DNA of 64,000 bases from Gallionella sp. (GCA_017880865.1 JADGRL010000012.1:1-64000), one strand, 5' to 3'; shown: positions 25,514 through 34,799, counted from the stretch's first letter. A program made the numbers and translations. Notes: generated by a model not told the origin, from the letters alone.

Positions 25514-26764
25514 TCACACATACCGCAAAGAACCATTGATGGTTCTGAATGGGACTGCGTCATCAATTATTTTTACCGCCATTTCAAAGACCGCTTCGGG
25601 CTTGATGGCCTGCAGGCAGAGGTTATTCGTGCATTTCGAAGTTTTATGATTGTGCGCGGAAATGCAGGGGCTGCACTGGTAAAAGCTGTACAAGATGACG
25701 CAGTCGCCCAGCGGGCCGTAAATAAAAGGAGAGTCTGTGCTGAACAATGCGAGAACTTTTGTTCCCGTGGCTCCGGCAAAATGGGCGGGGCCGTTGTCGT
25801 TCGTAATCAGCAATTCTGCCATGTGCAGTAATTCAAAGAACTCGCGCAACGCGGGTGCCTGATTGCAGAAGTTGATGCATCTCGGGTGATTTACCTTTGC
25901 TGCGACAGCCAAGCAGGTTTCCATGTTGTCCGGGGTTCCGACCAACAGGATCAGCTTGTCCGGAAACCGAACGAGTATTTTATTGATGACTTCAACTAGC
26001 AGGTCCTTCGGGTAATTCCTGATGGTCAGGTTATATCCCACGTCGGGAGAAATCAGAATTAGTTTGTTGTTTGAATAGTCAGGATAAAGTGAAGCAATCT
26101 TTTTCTGCAGGCAATGGTTCAGTTCAGCACTGGATTGGTAGACAGGAACCGCTAGTTCCGATGCGCTGATGTATCCCTTGTAGTTGGGATATTCCTGCTC
26201 AAAATTGAGCGCGGTCTTGGTCAGCGAAAGAAAATTCTTTGCGATATGTGAGTTCTGGTTGAATGCACATTTGAAATTGTAGAAGCTTCCCCGGTAAAGA
26301 CCTTCCAGCTCATATTTGTTGAAGCCGACGCGATATTTGCTCTTGATCATGAATGAAATGATCGCGGACACCCTCATGAACAATTCATAATCGATGATCA
26401 AATCGATGTTTTTCTGCCTCAGCTTCCATATGTTGCCGAACAATGAGGTGAAGAATGCAAACAGGTTTTTGTCATCAATCGCGTAAATGTTTTCGCTCGG
26501 AATGGCACCGAGCAATTCCCACGAACTCTTGATGCTTTTAAGCGTCAGGCAATAGACGGTCGGGTTTTCGACTTTATTCTTGATGAGTTGCAGCGAGGGA
26601 TAAATCATCATGGCTGCCCCCATCTCGAATAATTCCATCACCAGAATGTTCTTGATCTGCTTGTCTTTTGGGGCAGGCTTTAACTTGGCGAGAACCGAGA
26701 AAGCCGAGCAAATGACGACTCCGCAATACTTGTCAACAAACCGTAATTTTCCTGAATCTCTCAC
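25514..26764 (-). CDS. glycosyltransferase family 9 (heptosyltransferase-like)
   Basis: About 416 residues, low in GC. Motifs: KNILVMELFEMGAAMMIYPSL at the start of the GT-B fold (about 40 residues in), LILISPDVGYN at the second Rossmann part and ITNDNGPAHFAGATGTKVLA near the donor site. It likely adds a sugar to LPS or another surface glycan. The frame is open to 26833, but a TATATT-like promoter sits there, so I favour the GTG at 26764; this is uncertain. It diverges from the GtrA gene. Confidence 0.75.
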   Translation of the reverse strand: MRDSGKLRFVDKYCGVVICSAFSVLAKLKPAPKDKQIKNILVMELFEMGAAMMIYPSLQLIKNKVENPTVYCLTLKSIKSSWELLGAIPSENIYAIDDKNLFAFFTSLFGNIWKLRQKNIDLIIDYELFMRVSAIISFMIKSKYRVGFNKYELEGLYRGSFYNFKCAFNQNSHIAKNFLSLTKTALNFEQEYPNYKGYISASELAVPVYQSSAELNHCLQKKIASLYPDYSNNKLILISPDVGYNLTIRNYPKDLLVEVINKILVRFPDKLILLVGTPDNMETCLAVAAKVNHPRCINFCNQAPALREFFELLHMAELLITNDNGPAHFAGATGTKVLALFSTDSPFIYGPLGDCVILYSFYQCSPCISAHNHKTSKCTNNLCLQAIKPEAVFEMAVKIIDDAVPFRTINGSLRYV

Positions 26765-26917
26765 TTTATCTGCCCAAGGTATACATAAGACGGCACTATA
26801 ATATAGAGTGTGGCTAGTGCATAGCCAATCCAATCAGGCCAATTTAGATATGAAGTTCGAACACAATAAAAATCTTGCAACTCGCGATCGGCAAGCCTTA
26901 ATGAATCGACAAATCGC

Positions 26918-27439
26918 ATGAAGCGTATCGCGAGATTTGCCGAGCAGCCGGTGGTGGCCTGGGTATTCAGGAAGCGCTTCATGAAATTCGGCGCCGTAGG
27001 CGCATCCGGGGTGGTGGTCAATCTGGGCGTGTTGTATCTGTGCCGGGAATTTTTGTTCATCGCGATTCAAACCCCAAGCATGCGGCTGAACCTGTCTCTG
27101 GCGGTGGCGATATTTTTTGCGACCGTGAATAACTTTTTCTGGAACCGCGCCTGGACCTGGAGTGATCGCAAGCATCATCCCGACAAACACCTGATTTTAC
27201 ATTTCGGCCAATACGCGCTGGCGTGCTGGGTGGGCATCGCGTTGCAGGTGATCCTGACCAATCTGTTCGTGGTCTATTTCTACTACCTTGTCGCCAACGC
27301 GGCGGCCATCGTGATAGCCAGTGTGTTCAATTTTTTGGTGAGCAACTTCTGGACGTTCCGCAGCCACAAGCCTGTGGCAGAAATCGCGCTGCCCAATATT
27401 CCCGAACCTGATATTGAACAGGAAATCGGCAACAAATGA
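26918..27439 (+). CDS. GtrA-like membrane protein
   Basis: A 173-residue inner-membrane protein with four hydrophobic segments; FMKFGAVGASGVVVNLGVLY and FFATVNNFFWNRAWTW fit the GtrA family, which moves polyprenyl-phosphate-linked sugars across the membrane. It overlaps the GT39 gene by 4 bp, so they act together in lipid-linked glycan modification. Confidence 0.85.
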   Translation: MKRIARFAEQPVVAWVFRKRFMKFGAVGASGVVVNLGVLYLCREFLFIAIQTPSMRLNLSLAVAIFFATVNNFFWNRAWTWSDRKHHPDKHLILHFGQYALACWVGIALQVILTNLFVVYFYYLVANAAAIVIASVFNFLVSNFWTFRSHKPVAEIALPNIPEPDIEQEIGNK

Positions 27440-29160
27440 AATTGACTGGAGCTAATCTGCGCCTGAGTTGGTACGTGCTGGCCTGTCTGCTGGCGGTGTT
27501 AACTTATTTCTGCGGCCTCGACGGCCAGCATATTCCGAAAAACGGCGACGAATATGTGTATGAACATATTACCCGGCTGACCGCCGACAGCGACAAGCTG
27601 TTGCCGCTGCAATCGCAACTGGACAACATGCGCAACACCAAGCCGCCAATGCTGTACTGGCAGGGCATCGCCTCCACCGGCTGGGGCCGGAACTGGACGC
27701 TGTGGAATTTGCGCTACCCCAGCGTCATTTATACTTTACTGACGGCGGCGATGCTGTTCATGCTCGGCTGGAAACTCTCGAAGCGCGTCGAAACCGGCTT
27801 CATCGCCGCGCTGACGTTCCTGGCATTTTTCACCACGTATCGTTTCGGCCGCCCGTTTTTGACCAATCCGCCCGAGGTGTTCTGGATCTTCCTGCCGTTC
27901 TTCGTGTTGCTGTACTGGCGGCAAGCCTTCGCATCGCGCTGGCTGATCCCGCTGTTGCTCGGCGTCAGCATCGGCATCGGTTTTTTGTATAAATCATTCG
28001 CGCTCGGCTTGCCGGTCACGCTCGGTTTGGCCGGGTGGTATTTGCATCAGCGCCATTACCGCGTGACAGAATTCATCAGGCAAGATGCGCTAAAAGTGGT
28101 GGTTGCGATTGCGGTTGCAGTCGCGATGTTCGCGATGTGGTTCGCACTCGATCCCGATCCGCAAGCGGTGTGGAAGGAGTTCGTCGTCGGCGAAAATGTC
28201 GGAAAATTCGATCCGCATGGGCCGAGTTATTTGTCGAAATTGTTTTGGGGCGGCTCCAGCATCTGGAGTTACGCGCTGGCTTTTCTAACCAATCCGGGGC
28301 TGCTGACCTTCCCGGTGGCGGCGCTGTTTTTTGTCGCATACCGACGGCGCGGCCAGTTGAGCAACGAAGAGAAATTGCTGTGGATCTGGATCGCCGTGAT
28401 GTTCCTGAGTTTTGCGCTGCCCAGCCAGCGCTCGGGACGTTACCTGCTGGCGGCGATGCCTGCCGTGGCATTGCTGTGCGCGCTTAACTGGCAGCACATC
28501 GGCCGCAGGGTATTCATCGCCAGTCTGGTGCTGGCAGGTGGGGTCATCGCCTTCATCGCATATCTGGCTGTGCGGCTGCAAGCCGAAATCCCAGACACAT
28601 ACCCATTGACGTTCTGGTTGTTGATTGCAGGCGCGGGAATCCTGGCGCTGCTGGCTATCGCGATACCCGGCTTCACCCGGCCCGGCATCAACGTCGTCGC
28701 ATTGCTGGTGCTGCTGTGTCTCGCCGCTTTCCTGCGACCCCTTGATGGCGCTTTGGGTAATTACAGCGCAGGAGCACAGCACTATGCCAGCGGCAAGGAC
28801 GTGGCGGTGCCGTGCAATTTCAGGGCGATGGACGAAGGCCACCGTTTCATGCTGCCGGGCGCGCAGATAAGCGGCTACAGCGAAGAGCAAAATCTCACCG
28901 CAAGCGACTTGGCGGCGCGCTATTCACTGTTCGCGGTTCAGCTGGCGCAGAATGACAACACGCAAAACGGCGGATGCGCAGACTGCAAAATCATCGGGCA
29001 ACGTCTGGATATACGCGGTCGGCAAAGCTCGGTGGAGTTGAAGGAAATGCTGCTAGAAGGCAAAGTTTTCCAGCATCTTTTCATCAGGGAAGTATTGATG
29101 GAATCTCCCGCCGGAATTAAAATTTCTCCGCCGCTGACGCTTGCCCAAACGTGCCGCTGA
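27436..29160 (+). CDS. GT39/ArnT-like membrane glycosyltransferase
   Basis: A 574-residue protein with about 11-13 membrane segments and an acidic motif in the first periplasmic loop (IPKNGDEYVYEHI), as in polyprenyl-phosphate sugar transferases such as ArnT and PMT. A soluble tail (about 440-574) follows. GtrA supplies the lipid carrier and this enzyme would transfer the sugar to an envelope acceptor. It overlaps the sialidase-like gene by one base. Confidence 0.85.
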   Translation: MKLTGANLRLSWYVLACLLAVLTYFCGLDGQHIPKNGDEYVYEHITRLTADSDKLLPLQSQLDNMRNTKPPMLYWQGIASTGWGRNWTLWNLRYPSVIYTLLTAAMLFMLGWKLSKRVETGFIAALTFLAFFTTYRFGRPFLTNPPEVFWIFLPFFVLLYWRQAFASRWLIPLLLGVSIGIGFLYKSFALGLPVTLGLAGWYLHQRHYRVTEFIRQDALKVVVAIAVAVAMFAMWFALDPDPQAVWKEFVVGENVGKFDPHGPSYLSKLFWGGSSIWSYALAFLTNPGLLTFPVAALFFVAYRRRGQLSNEEKLLWIWIAVMFLSFALPSQRSGRYLLAAMPAVALLCALNWQHIGRRVFIASLVLAGGVIAFIAYLAVRLQAEIPDTYPLTFWLLIAGAGILALLAIAIPGFTRPGINVVALLVLLCLAAFLRPLDGALGNYSAGAQHYASGKDVAVPCNFRAMDEGHRFMLPGAQISGYSEEQNLTASDLAARYSLFAVQLAQNDNTQNGGCADCKIIGQRLDIRGRQSSVELKEMLLEGKVFQHLFIREVLMESPAGIKISPPLTLAQTCR

Positions 29161-30512
29161 TGCTTATGAATTCCGACCGTCGAACAAATTTACGTAATCT
29201 GCTGCTGTTGGGTCTGTTGATCGTCGCGTTTGGTGCGGCGTTTTACAAAGTCGCGCAGCGTCCCTCGGACGCACTTTTTAAATTGCCTGTCGTTGAGCAA
29301 AAAACAGGCATCGCGAAAATCCGTAATTCGCCACCCGAGATGCGCACCCACTTCGCATCCACCCAGCAGAATATCGCGACCCACGCCGCTTCGCTGATCG
29401 AGCTGAACGACGGTCGCATACGCGCTTTTTGGTTCGCCGGCAGCCGCGAAGGCGCGGAAGATGTGGAAATACACAGCGCGGTATTCGACCCGGCGAAAAA
29501 TCTCTGGGGGCCCGAACAGAGCATCGCGAATCGTGAAGATACGCAGCGCACGTTGCTGCGCTATGTGAAAAAACTCGGCAACCCGGTGGCGCAGCGCGCG
29601 CCGGATGGCACGCTGTGGCTGTTCTATGTGACCGTGTCGCTGGGCGGCTGGGCGGGCAGTTCGATCACCGCCATGACTTCAAACGATGACGGCGCGACCT
29701 GGGGTCCGGCGAGACGACTGATCACTTCGCCGTTCATCAACATCAGCACGCTGATCAAGGGCACGCCGTTCATGTATGACGACGGCACGATGGGGCTGCC
29801 GGTATATCACGAGTTCATCGGCAAATTCGGCGAACTGCTGCGCATCAGCAGCAGCGGCGAGATCATCGACAAGCAGCGGCTGAGCTCCGGAAAATCCACG
29901 CTGCAGCCGGTGATGCTGATTAAAAATCCGCAACAGGCGCAAGTTTTGATGCGTCGTTCCGGCTCAAGCCCCAAACGTGTAATCGCGACCACGACTGACG
30001 ATGCCGGACAGCATTGGAGCCCGCCCGCTGCGACTGCGCTGGCTAACCCGGATGCGGCGCTTTCGGGTGTGGTGTTACCGGACGGGCGGATTTTAGTGGT
30101 GCTGAACAACATCGAAGATGGCCGCTATGCGTTGTCGCTGGTGGTCTCGGCGGATAACGGTGATACCTGGAAAACGGTCTATCAACTCGAAGAGCAGAAT
30201 AGCCAGCCCACCGAACCGGCGCGTTATCTGCAAGTCGCAGGTGAATTGGCCAAGGCGACCGAGGCGGGCATCAGCGATGCAACCGGCTATGCGAAATCCG
30301 CCCAGCGCAACAAATGCGAGGGGCAAACCCTTCGACCGGGCTCAGGACAGGCCTGCGAATTCGAGTTCTCCTACCCTTACCTGATCCAGACGCACAGCGG
30401 CGACTTTCAGCTCGTCTATACCTGGAACCGCAGCTTCATCAAACACGTCCAGTTCACGCGCACCTGGCTGGACCAGCGCATGGAAAAAATTAATGACTCC
30501 CCACTTCACTGA
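29160..30512 (+). CDS. exo-sialidase/BNR-repeat-like exported protein
   Basis: About 450 residues: an N-terminal hydrophobic anchor (LLLLGLLIVAFGAAFY), then a beta-propeller with Asp-box-like repeats (SNDDGATWG, TTDDAGQHW, SADNGDTW) and the start RIRAFWFAGSREG typical of sialidase-superfamily proteins. Real sialidase activity is not assured. Residues about 387-399 come from an in-frame palindromic repeat. The start is the ATG overlapping the GT39 stop. It is translationally coupled to the membrane protein that follows, overlapping by 20 bp. Confidence 0.75.
   Translation: MLMNSDRRTNLRNLLLLGLLIVAFGAAFYKVAQRPSDALFKLPVVEQKTGIAKIRNSPPEMRTHFASTQQNIATHAASLIELNDGRIRAFWFAGSREGAEDVEIHSAVFDPAKNLWGPEQSIANREDTQRTLLRYVKKLGNPVAQRAPDGTLWLFYVTVSLGGWAGSSITAMTSNDDGATWGPARRLITSPFINISTLIKGTPFMYDDGTMGLPVYHEFIGKFGELLRISSSGEIIDKQRLSSGKSTLQPVMLIKNPQQAQVLMRRSGSSPKRVIATTTDDAGQHWSPPAATALANPDAALSGVVLPDGRILVVLNNIEDGRYALSLVVSADNGDTWKTVYQLEEQNSQPTEPARYLQVAGELAKATEAGISDATGYAKSAQRNKCEGQTLRPGSGQACEFEFSYPYLIQTHSGDFQLVYTWNRSFIKHVQFTRTWLDQRMEKINDSPLH
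30328..30353. repeat. CTTCGACC palindromic repeat inside the sialidase-like gene
   Basis: CCCTTCGACCGGGCTCAGGA followed by CAGGCC; the first 25 bases are identical to the reverse complement of the copy in gcvPB (38491-38517). The stretch TGCGA occurs on both sides (30315-30319 and 30354-30358), like a target duplication with a 39-bp, 13-codon insert. Confidence 0.8.
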
Positions 30513-31107
30513 CCTGACCGGACTGGCGGGTGTCGCCTGCGTGATAGCGGCATCGACGCTGCTGTTGCCGGGCATTGTGCGTTTATCAAAATCACACCTG
30601 GCCTTGCTGCAAGGATCCGTTTTTGTGCTGGCGCTAATTCCATTTGGCGATATTCCCATTGCCGTTTATGTGCGCGGCATCACCGGCGACCTCAGCATCA
30701 CCACACTGGTGCTGCTGGGTTGTGTGTTGTTGAGACCTTGGTGTGGTGCGGCTAAAGGCAATGCCCGCTTTGCGTTATTGATCCTGATCGCGTTCGCGGC
30801 CTTCGCGCTCTATCCGATGGCGCTGGGTGCAGGTGCGTATGATCCTTATCGTTTAGGTTTTAGCGATCCGTTCTTCGTCGCTGCGCTGCTGATGCTTGCG
30901 CTGGCCGCGTGGTTCTGGAAGCACTCACTCATCGCGTCAAGCATCGCGCTAGCCACCCTCGCCTGGGCGGTCGGCTGGTACGAGTCCGGCAACCTGTGGG
31001 ATTATTTGCTCGACCCATTCGTGGCGATTTACGCGCTGGCAGCGATCATGAATCAAGCGGTAAAGAAGTTGATGAATTTGCGCCGGGGTGAGCCGAGCCA
31101 ATCGTAA
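30493..31107 (+). CDS. hypothetical polytopic membrane protein
   Basis: A 204-residue protein with six or so hydrophobic segments, none of which I recognise. The start overlaps the sialidase-like gene by 20 bp, so the two are coupled and belong to the GtrA-GT39-sialidase unit. It likely works in the same envelope process; the function is unknown. Confidence 0.7.
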   Translation: MTPHFTDLTGLAGVACVIAASTLLLPGIVRLSKSHLALLQGSVFVLALIPFGDIPIAVYVRGITGDLSITTLVLLGCVLLRPWCGAAKGNARFALLILIAFAAFALYPMALGAGAYDPYRLGFSDPFFVAALLMLALAAWFWKHSLIASSIALATLAWAVGWYESGNLWDYLLDPFVAIYALAAIMNQAVKKLMNLRRGEPSQS

Positions 31108-31190
31108 TTCAATTCCAGTGTAATGCGTCCGGGCTGATTGGTTTCTGGTAAACGATTTCATCTTGCCATCCTAACGAAGAGCGTCACCGT

Positions 31191-31221
31191 CTGCGCTCCC
31201 CAGTGGAGCGTGAGAGCGCAG
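31191..31221. terminator. possible bidirectional terminator hairpin
   Basis: CTGCGCTC (31191-31198) pairs with GAGCGCAG (31214-31221) between two convergent genes. No T-run follows, so its strength is uncertain. Confidence 0.35.
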
Positions 31222-31226
31222 GACTA

Positions 31227-32135
31227 CTACTTGGTGAAAGGCATCAGCATGGCACCCCCGCCCTTCTTGTTGTCCTTGCTATCGGGGCTTTTTTGCGGCT
31301 CTTTATCATCCCGGTCATGCGGCACGGTCACGGTGGCGGATGCTAAGGTTTTATTGCCCGAGCCATCGGTGGCGGAATAGGTCACCGTGTAGATGCGTCC
31401 GGCCTTGTTCTTGCCTTCGCGCTCGGCCTTGAGCTGAAAGTGCCGGTCATCGATACCGAGTTTGGCCTTGATGTCGTCTTTGTCCAGTACCTCGTTGGCC
31501 ATGATGGATACGAGCTGGATTTCGGGCGCGGGGTCGTAGTCATCTTTCACCGTGATGGTCGCGGTGACGGACACCAGTTTCTCGTTGGGCGGCCAGAGCA
31601 TTTTAGGGCTCAAGGTTACCGAGAGCGTGGGCGGGGTAGTGTCAAGGCGTTGCATGGGCACGGTAAGCGTGGTATTAACGACCGCATGAGCCGTCAAATA
31701 ATTGGCATCAGCTTTATCCAAAGTGATACTCATTCCGGTCAGGGTTTGACCGGGAAGAAGTCTAGGTGAGGCTTCATCAATGGCTCCCCATGCGACGGCA
31801 TTTTCTGGAATCTCTTCAGGGGTAATCATGTAAACACGCCAGCCCGGCGGTGATGTGGCACTTGCCGGAGGAATACCCATATCGAAATTCCATCCAGAAG
31901 GTAATTCAAGGAGTTCCCAAGTATCGTTTGGGATGTCATACCCGATTCGCACAGAAGCGATATTGTCTGTACTGTTATTGGCCGCACTATAGTGGTATAC
32001 GAGCTTACCGCCATAGTGCTCTGCATACACACCCACGTAGACAGGGGGCTGCGCCATGGCTATGCCAACAGTCGCAAACGCCAAACTAGCCACGCCGATT
32101 AACCGGAGCATTAGAATCGCCATTATTTTTTTCAT
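31227..32135 (-). CDS. exported protein with Ig/HYR-like domain
   Basis: A 302-residue secreted protein with a signal peptide (about 1-28, ending AMAQ). An N-terminal beta domain (about 29-165) is followed by DTTPPTLSVTLSPKMLWPPN, the start of a module seen in surface and secreted proteins (about 167-280, ending TVTVPHD), then an Asp/Lys-rich tail (DRDDKEPQKSPDSKDNKK). It is last of the four-gene exported block, 15 bp after the HYH-tail ORF. The role is unknown. Confidence 0.75.
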   Translation of the reverse strand: MKKIMAILMLRLIGVASLAFATVGIAMAQPPVYVGVYAEHYGGKLVYHYSAANNSTDNIASVRIGYDIPNDTWELLELPSGWNFDMGIPPASATSPPGWRVYMITPEEIPENAVAWGAIDEASPRLLPGQTLTGMSITLDKADANYLTAHAVVNTTLTVPMQRLDTTPPTLSVTLSPKMLWPPNEKLVSVTATITVKDDYDPAPEIQLVSIMANEVLDKDDIKAKLGIDDRHFQLKAEREGKNKAGRIYTVTYSATDGSGNKTLASATVTVPHDRDDKEPQKSPDSKDNKKGGGAMLMPFTK

Positions 32136-32150
32136 AATCGTATCCGTCCG

Positions 32151-32444
32151 TTATTGATGAACAAAATGCACAGGGTCTTTCACTGGCACAGATCTGCGCA
32201 GTTGGCAACCGGCTGCCAGTGCATCGATATTTGCGGCAGGCAAATTGATCGTCACATCCACCGCCTCGCCCAACGTGTGGAGCGACCCAGGCACGGGTGG
32301 CTGTGATTCTAGAAGCCATAAGTGATAGTGCGGCGTGGAGGTTACATCCGGTCCTTCCCATTTTGCGATAATTTTAAAGCGAGCGGCAAAAGCAACAAAG
32401 GCGGGGTCTTCCACGTGATCGTTGTTATATCGATAACCACACAC
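32151..32444 (-). CDS. truncated HYH-tail / M15-like peptidase fragment
   Basis: A 97-residue frame beginning at GTG without a good ribosome site. Its first half aligns by eye with the C-terminus of the 404-residue protein at 33585 (shared PHYHLWLL, and F-x-x-W-x-x-G before it). Its second half has HTLGEAVD and DPVHFVH, close to the HxxGxAxD and PxHxH zinc motifs of M15/LAS peptidases. The missing N-terminus and the terminator 24 bp upstream suggest a remnant of a duplicated gene or a domain whose start was lost. It may still be expressed. Confidence 0.5.
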   Translation of the reverse strand: MCGYRYNNDHVEDPAFVAFAARFKIIAKWEGPDVTSTPHYHLWLLESQPPVPGSLHTLGEAVDVTINLPAANIDALAAGCQLRRSVPVKDPVHFVHQ

Positions 32445-32463
32445 TATAACTGAGCGACTTTAA

Positions 32464-32498
32464 ACAACGAGGGCGGATGAAAATATCATCCGCCCTCG
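32464..32498 (-). terminator. strong hairpin after the 352-residue exported protein
   Basis: CGAGGGCGGATGA (32468-32480) and TCATCCGCCCTCG (32486-32498) form a perfect 13-bp stem with a 5-base loop. On the minus strand the T-rich TTGTTTAAAG follows. It lies 27 bp after the stop of the 352-residue gene, and separates it from the two smaller genes. Confidence 0.65.
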
Positions 32499-32524
32499 CA
32501 AGTTGCTACTTTAGATTTACAGAC

Positions 32525-33583
32525 TCAATCGTCCTTGTCACCGCCCATGCGCTTGAGCACATAGTTGAGATCGAAGTCGAGCACGCGTGCGGCGAGTTTG
32601 TCGATCAGGGCGCGGCGGGTTTTATCTTCGTCGTCGCCCTTCTCACTCCGGTCATCCTTGCCGTCTTCTTTATCTGCTTCCGGCTGCTCTTTTTTGATGA
32701 GTTCGCGCATCGTCTGGATTTGTTGCTTGCCGACCTTGGGCTGGTTCAAGCGGTAGGCGCTGATCGCGGCTTGAAAGGAACGGTCGAGCTGCGCGGAGAA
32801 AGTCGCATCCAGCAACTGCTTGCCGATCCAGCTGTGCATCTGGGTCTGGATGCGGTCGAGCAATACTGATGCATCGAAGGGCGATGGCACGGCGATGGCG
32901 GGGACAGCGACTGGTCGGCGAAGGAAATTGTTGCGCAACAGATTAAAGTATTGTTGCCCAAAACCCCCGTCTTCCTCATCCGGGTTTTCTTCACCATCTA
33001 TTTTTTGGCTGTCTGGCGCATAACCATGCACTTCAGCTTGGATGATGCCGGGCAGGTCATGGCTGTTGAAACCAAACACCGCTTTGCTACCAGGGGATAG
33101 TCCGCCAGTATTGGTGTTGTAGTACCAGCCAATTCTGAATGACATTTGGTCATCGGAATATCCCATAGAGGCACGCCAAGGCACCGAGGTGTCGAAATTG
33201 TTCGCTGTATTCATCATGTCCCCCATGATATTGCCGGGAGGTGCGTTCAATGGAACGTCAGGCAAACTGGTTGTAACGTTGCTTACAGGGTTTAATAGAA
33301 AACGCCTTATCACCTGTTGACTATCTCCCCCACTAATTAATGTATAGCCATAATGAACCTCTCCTTCTCGACCTAGCTTGAGCCGGGTTTTGATTATCGG
33401 ATTGATCTTAGTAGCGGGAATAAAAATGAGTTGTTCAAATTTCCTATCGAAATCGCTGTAGTGAGTAATTAGATAATTACCCGTAGTTGGATTAAATACG
33501 ATGGACTCGCCTTCTACCGCAAAAGCAGCTTGGAAAATGCCAGTCATAATTAATACAAGCAATGCCGAGATGATGGTCTGCAT
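32525..33583 (-). CDS. exported hypothetical protein
   Basis: A 352-residue protein with a signal peptide (hydrophobic ALLVLIMTGIFQAAFA, cleavage near residue 22), a beta-rich middle and a charged C-terminal segment (KKEQPEADKEDGKDDRSEKG, about 300-330) ending MGGDKDD. I recognise no family. The ATG follows the stop of the 404-residue gene by one base, so the two are translated from one message. Confidence 0.7.
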   Translation of the reverse strand: MQTIISALLVLIMTGIFQAAFAVEGESIVFNPTTGNYLITHYSDFDRKFEQLIFIPATKINPIIKTRLKLGREGEVHYGYTLISGGDSQQVIRRFLLNPVSNVTTSLPDVPLNAPPGNIMGDMMNTANNFDTSVPWRASMGYSDDQMSFRIGWYYNTNTGGLSPGSKAVFGFNSHDLPGIIQAEVHGYAPDSQKIDGEENPDEEDGGFGQQYFNLLRNNFLRRPVAVPAIAVPSPFDASVLLDRIQTQMHSWIGKQLLDATFSAQLDRSFQAAISAYRLNQPKVGKQQIQTMRELIKKEQPEADKEDGKDDRSEKGDDEDKTRRALIDKLAARVLDFDLNYVLKRMGGDKDD

Positions 33584-33584
33584 T

Positions 33585-34799
33585 TTATTGATCCTTTCCT
33601 AGAAGCCATAAATGATAGTGCGGGGCCGTTCCTTTTTTATGCCAATCTGCGTAAATGCCAAAGGTTGAAGCCAAATCCTCAAATTGGGGATTTGGCCCAC
33701 TAAAGTTGTTGATGTCCACGACGACACCTACCCTGTGCCCTTGATGCCCATTGGGCGTGTATGTCCAGTCTTGCCCGAGATCAAACACCCCGCCTTTTAT
33801 CAGACTGCTGTCGTTGATAATCAGAAGTTGTTTGTTGAAGTTCGGATCGTGACTAATCGCAAATGCAAGATTGATGATTTTGACTATCGCGGCCGCGGAG
33901 AAGTAATGGCTGCCGGGATGCCAGGGTTGGTAGCCGTTTAAAGTGTAACCCAAAGGGTCGGCACCTAATTGCAACAGGCCCGGAATTTCTACTGCCACAT
34001 TAACCTTTTTTTCCGGATCTTTGCAGACAGCGCAGGTCGCCTTAATCGTGTGTTCGCCCGAGGCCTCTTCCGCGCCGAAGGTGAATTTAAACTCCCCATT
34101 GATGTCGGTGGTGCCGGGAAGCTTTTCCTTCCCGTCCAAGGTGCTGGGCGGTGTGCCCGCGATCAGCTTGCCTTTCGGGCGACCAGAGTTGTGGTCGTGC
34201 CCGCCGCTGTTGGCGGTGACATCGGTGGCGATGTCGACACTCACATTGGCCTTGGCCTGACCCTTCTGATTCTTCACGATGGCCTTATAGGGCAGATTCG
34301 TCTTTTCGTGATTTGGGTCGAGTTTTTTGTGCCACGGCTCGGTGCCGGAGCCGCCCGAGAGCGTGATGGTCAGAACTTCAGGATCGCAGGTTCCGCTGGC
34401 GTTCGGCACCGTTCCGGCGTTGCAAGCACAAGGTGTACCGGACATACCGGCAGGGCAGTTGTTTCCTCCACCTCCGCTACTTCCCCCACCACCTCCCTCA
34501 CCGGGTGGCAGCGAATAACCGCCGAGAATACAGTAAGCATTGGGTGGCGCGCCTGTATACCCTATGACACTATCCATATAGAGGGGGCAAGCCTGCCAAA
34601 CATTCGTATTATTAATATAGGTTGCTATTTGCGAAGGGTAACACCAGTGCGACCCCCCCGCGCAGTTGAACACCCAAGCCATGCCAGCCGCCGGTCTGAC
34701 CATCGCCATCAGCGAGGCCGCGACGACCAGACAACCCACAGCGATGGATCGTAAAGCCGGACGAACAACTCCTGTTGCGACAAACGCGTGCGTATCCAT
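33585..34799 (-). CDS. exported protein with Ig-like module and HYH-type C-terminal domain
   Basis: A 404-residue secreted protein, start at the ATG behind GGGGGAG. Order: signal peptide (about 8-40), Cys-containing N-domain, Gly/Ser linker (GEGGGGGSSGGGG), Cys-rich segment (NNCPAGMSGTPCACNAG), an Ig/invasin-like module (about 145-260; TDINGEFKFTFG, GEHTIKATC), then a C-terminal domain with GHRVGVVVD and PHYH, arranged like the HxxGxxxD and PxHxH motifs of M15/LAS zinc peptidases. Wall-directed hydrolysis or binding is an inference. It heads the four-gene block. Confidence 0.7.
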   Translation of the reverse strand: MDTHAFVATGVVRPALRSIAVGCLVVAASLMAMVRPAAGMAWVFNCAGGSHWCYPSQIATYINNTNVWQACPLYMDSVIGYTGAPPNAYCILGGYSLPPGEGGGGGSSGGGGNNCPAGMSGTPCACNAGTVPNASGTCDPEVLTITLSGGSGTEPWHKKLDPNHEKTNLPYKAIVKNQKGQAKANVSVDIATDVTANSGGHDHNSGRPKGKLIAGTPPSTLDGKEKLPGTTDINGEFKFTFGAEEASGEHTIKATCAVCKDPEKKVNVAVEIPGLLQLGADPLGYTLNGYQPWHPGSHYFSAAAIVKIINLAFAISHDPNFNKQLLIINDSSLIKGGVFDLGQDWTYTPNGHQGHRVGVVVDINNFSGPNPQFEDLASTFGIYADWHKKGTAPHYHLWLLGKDQ

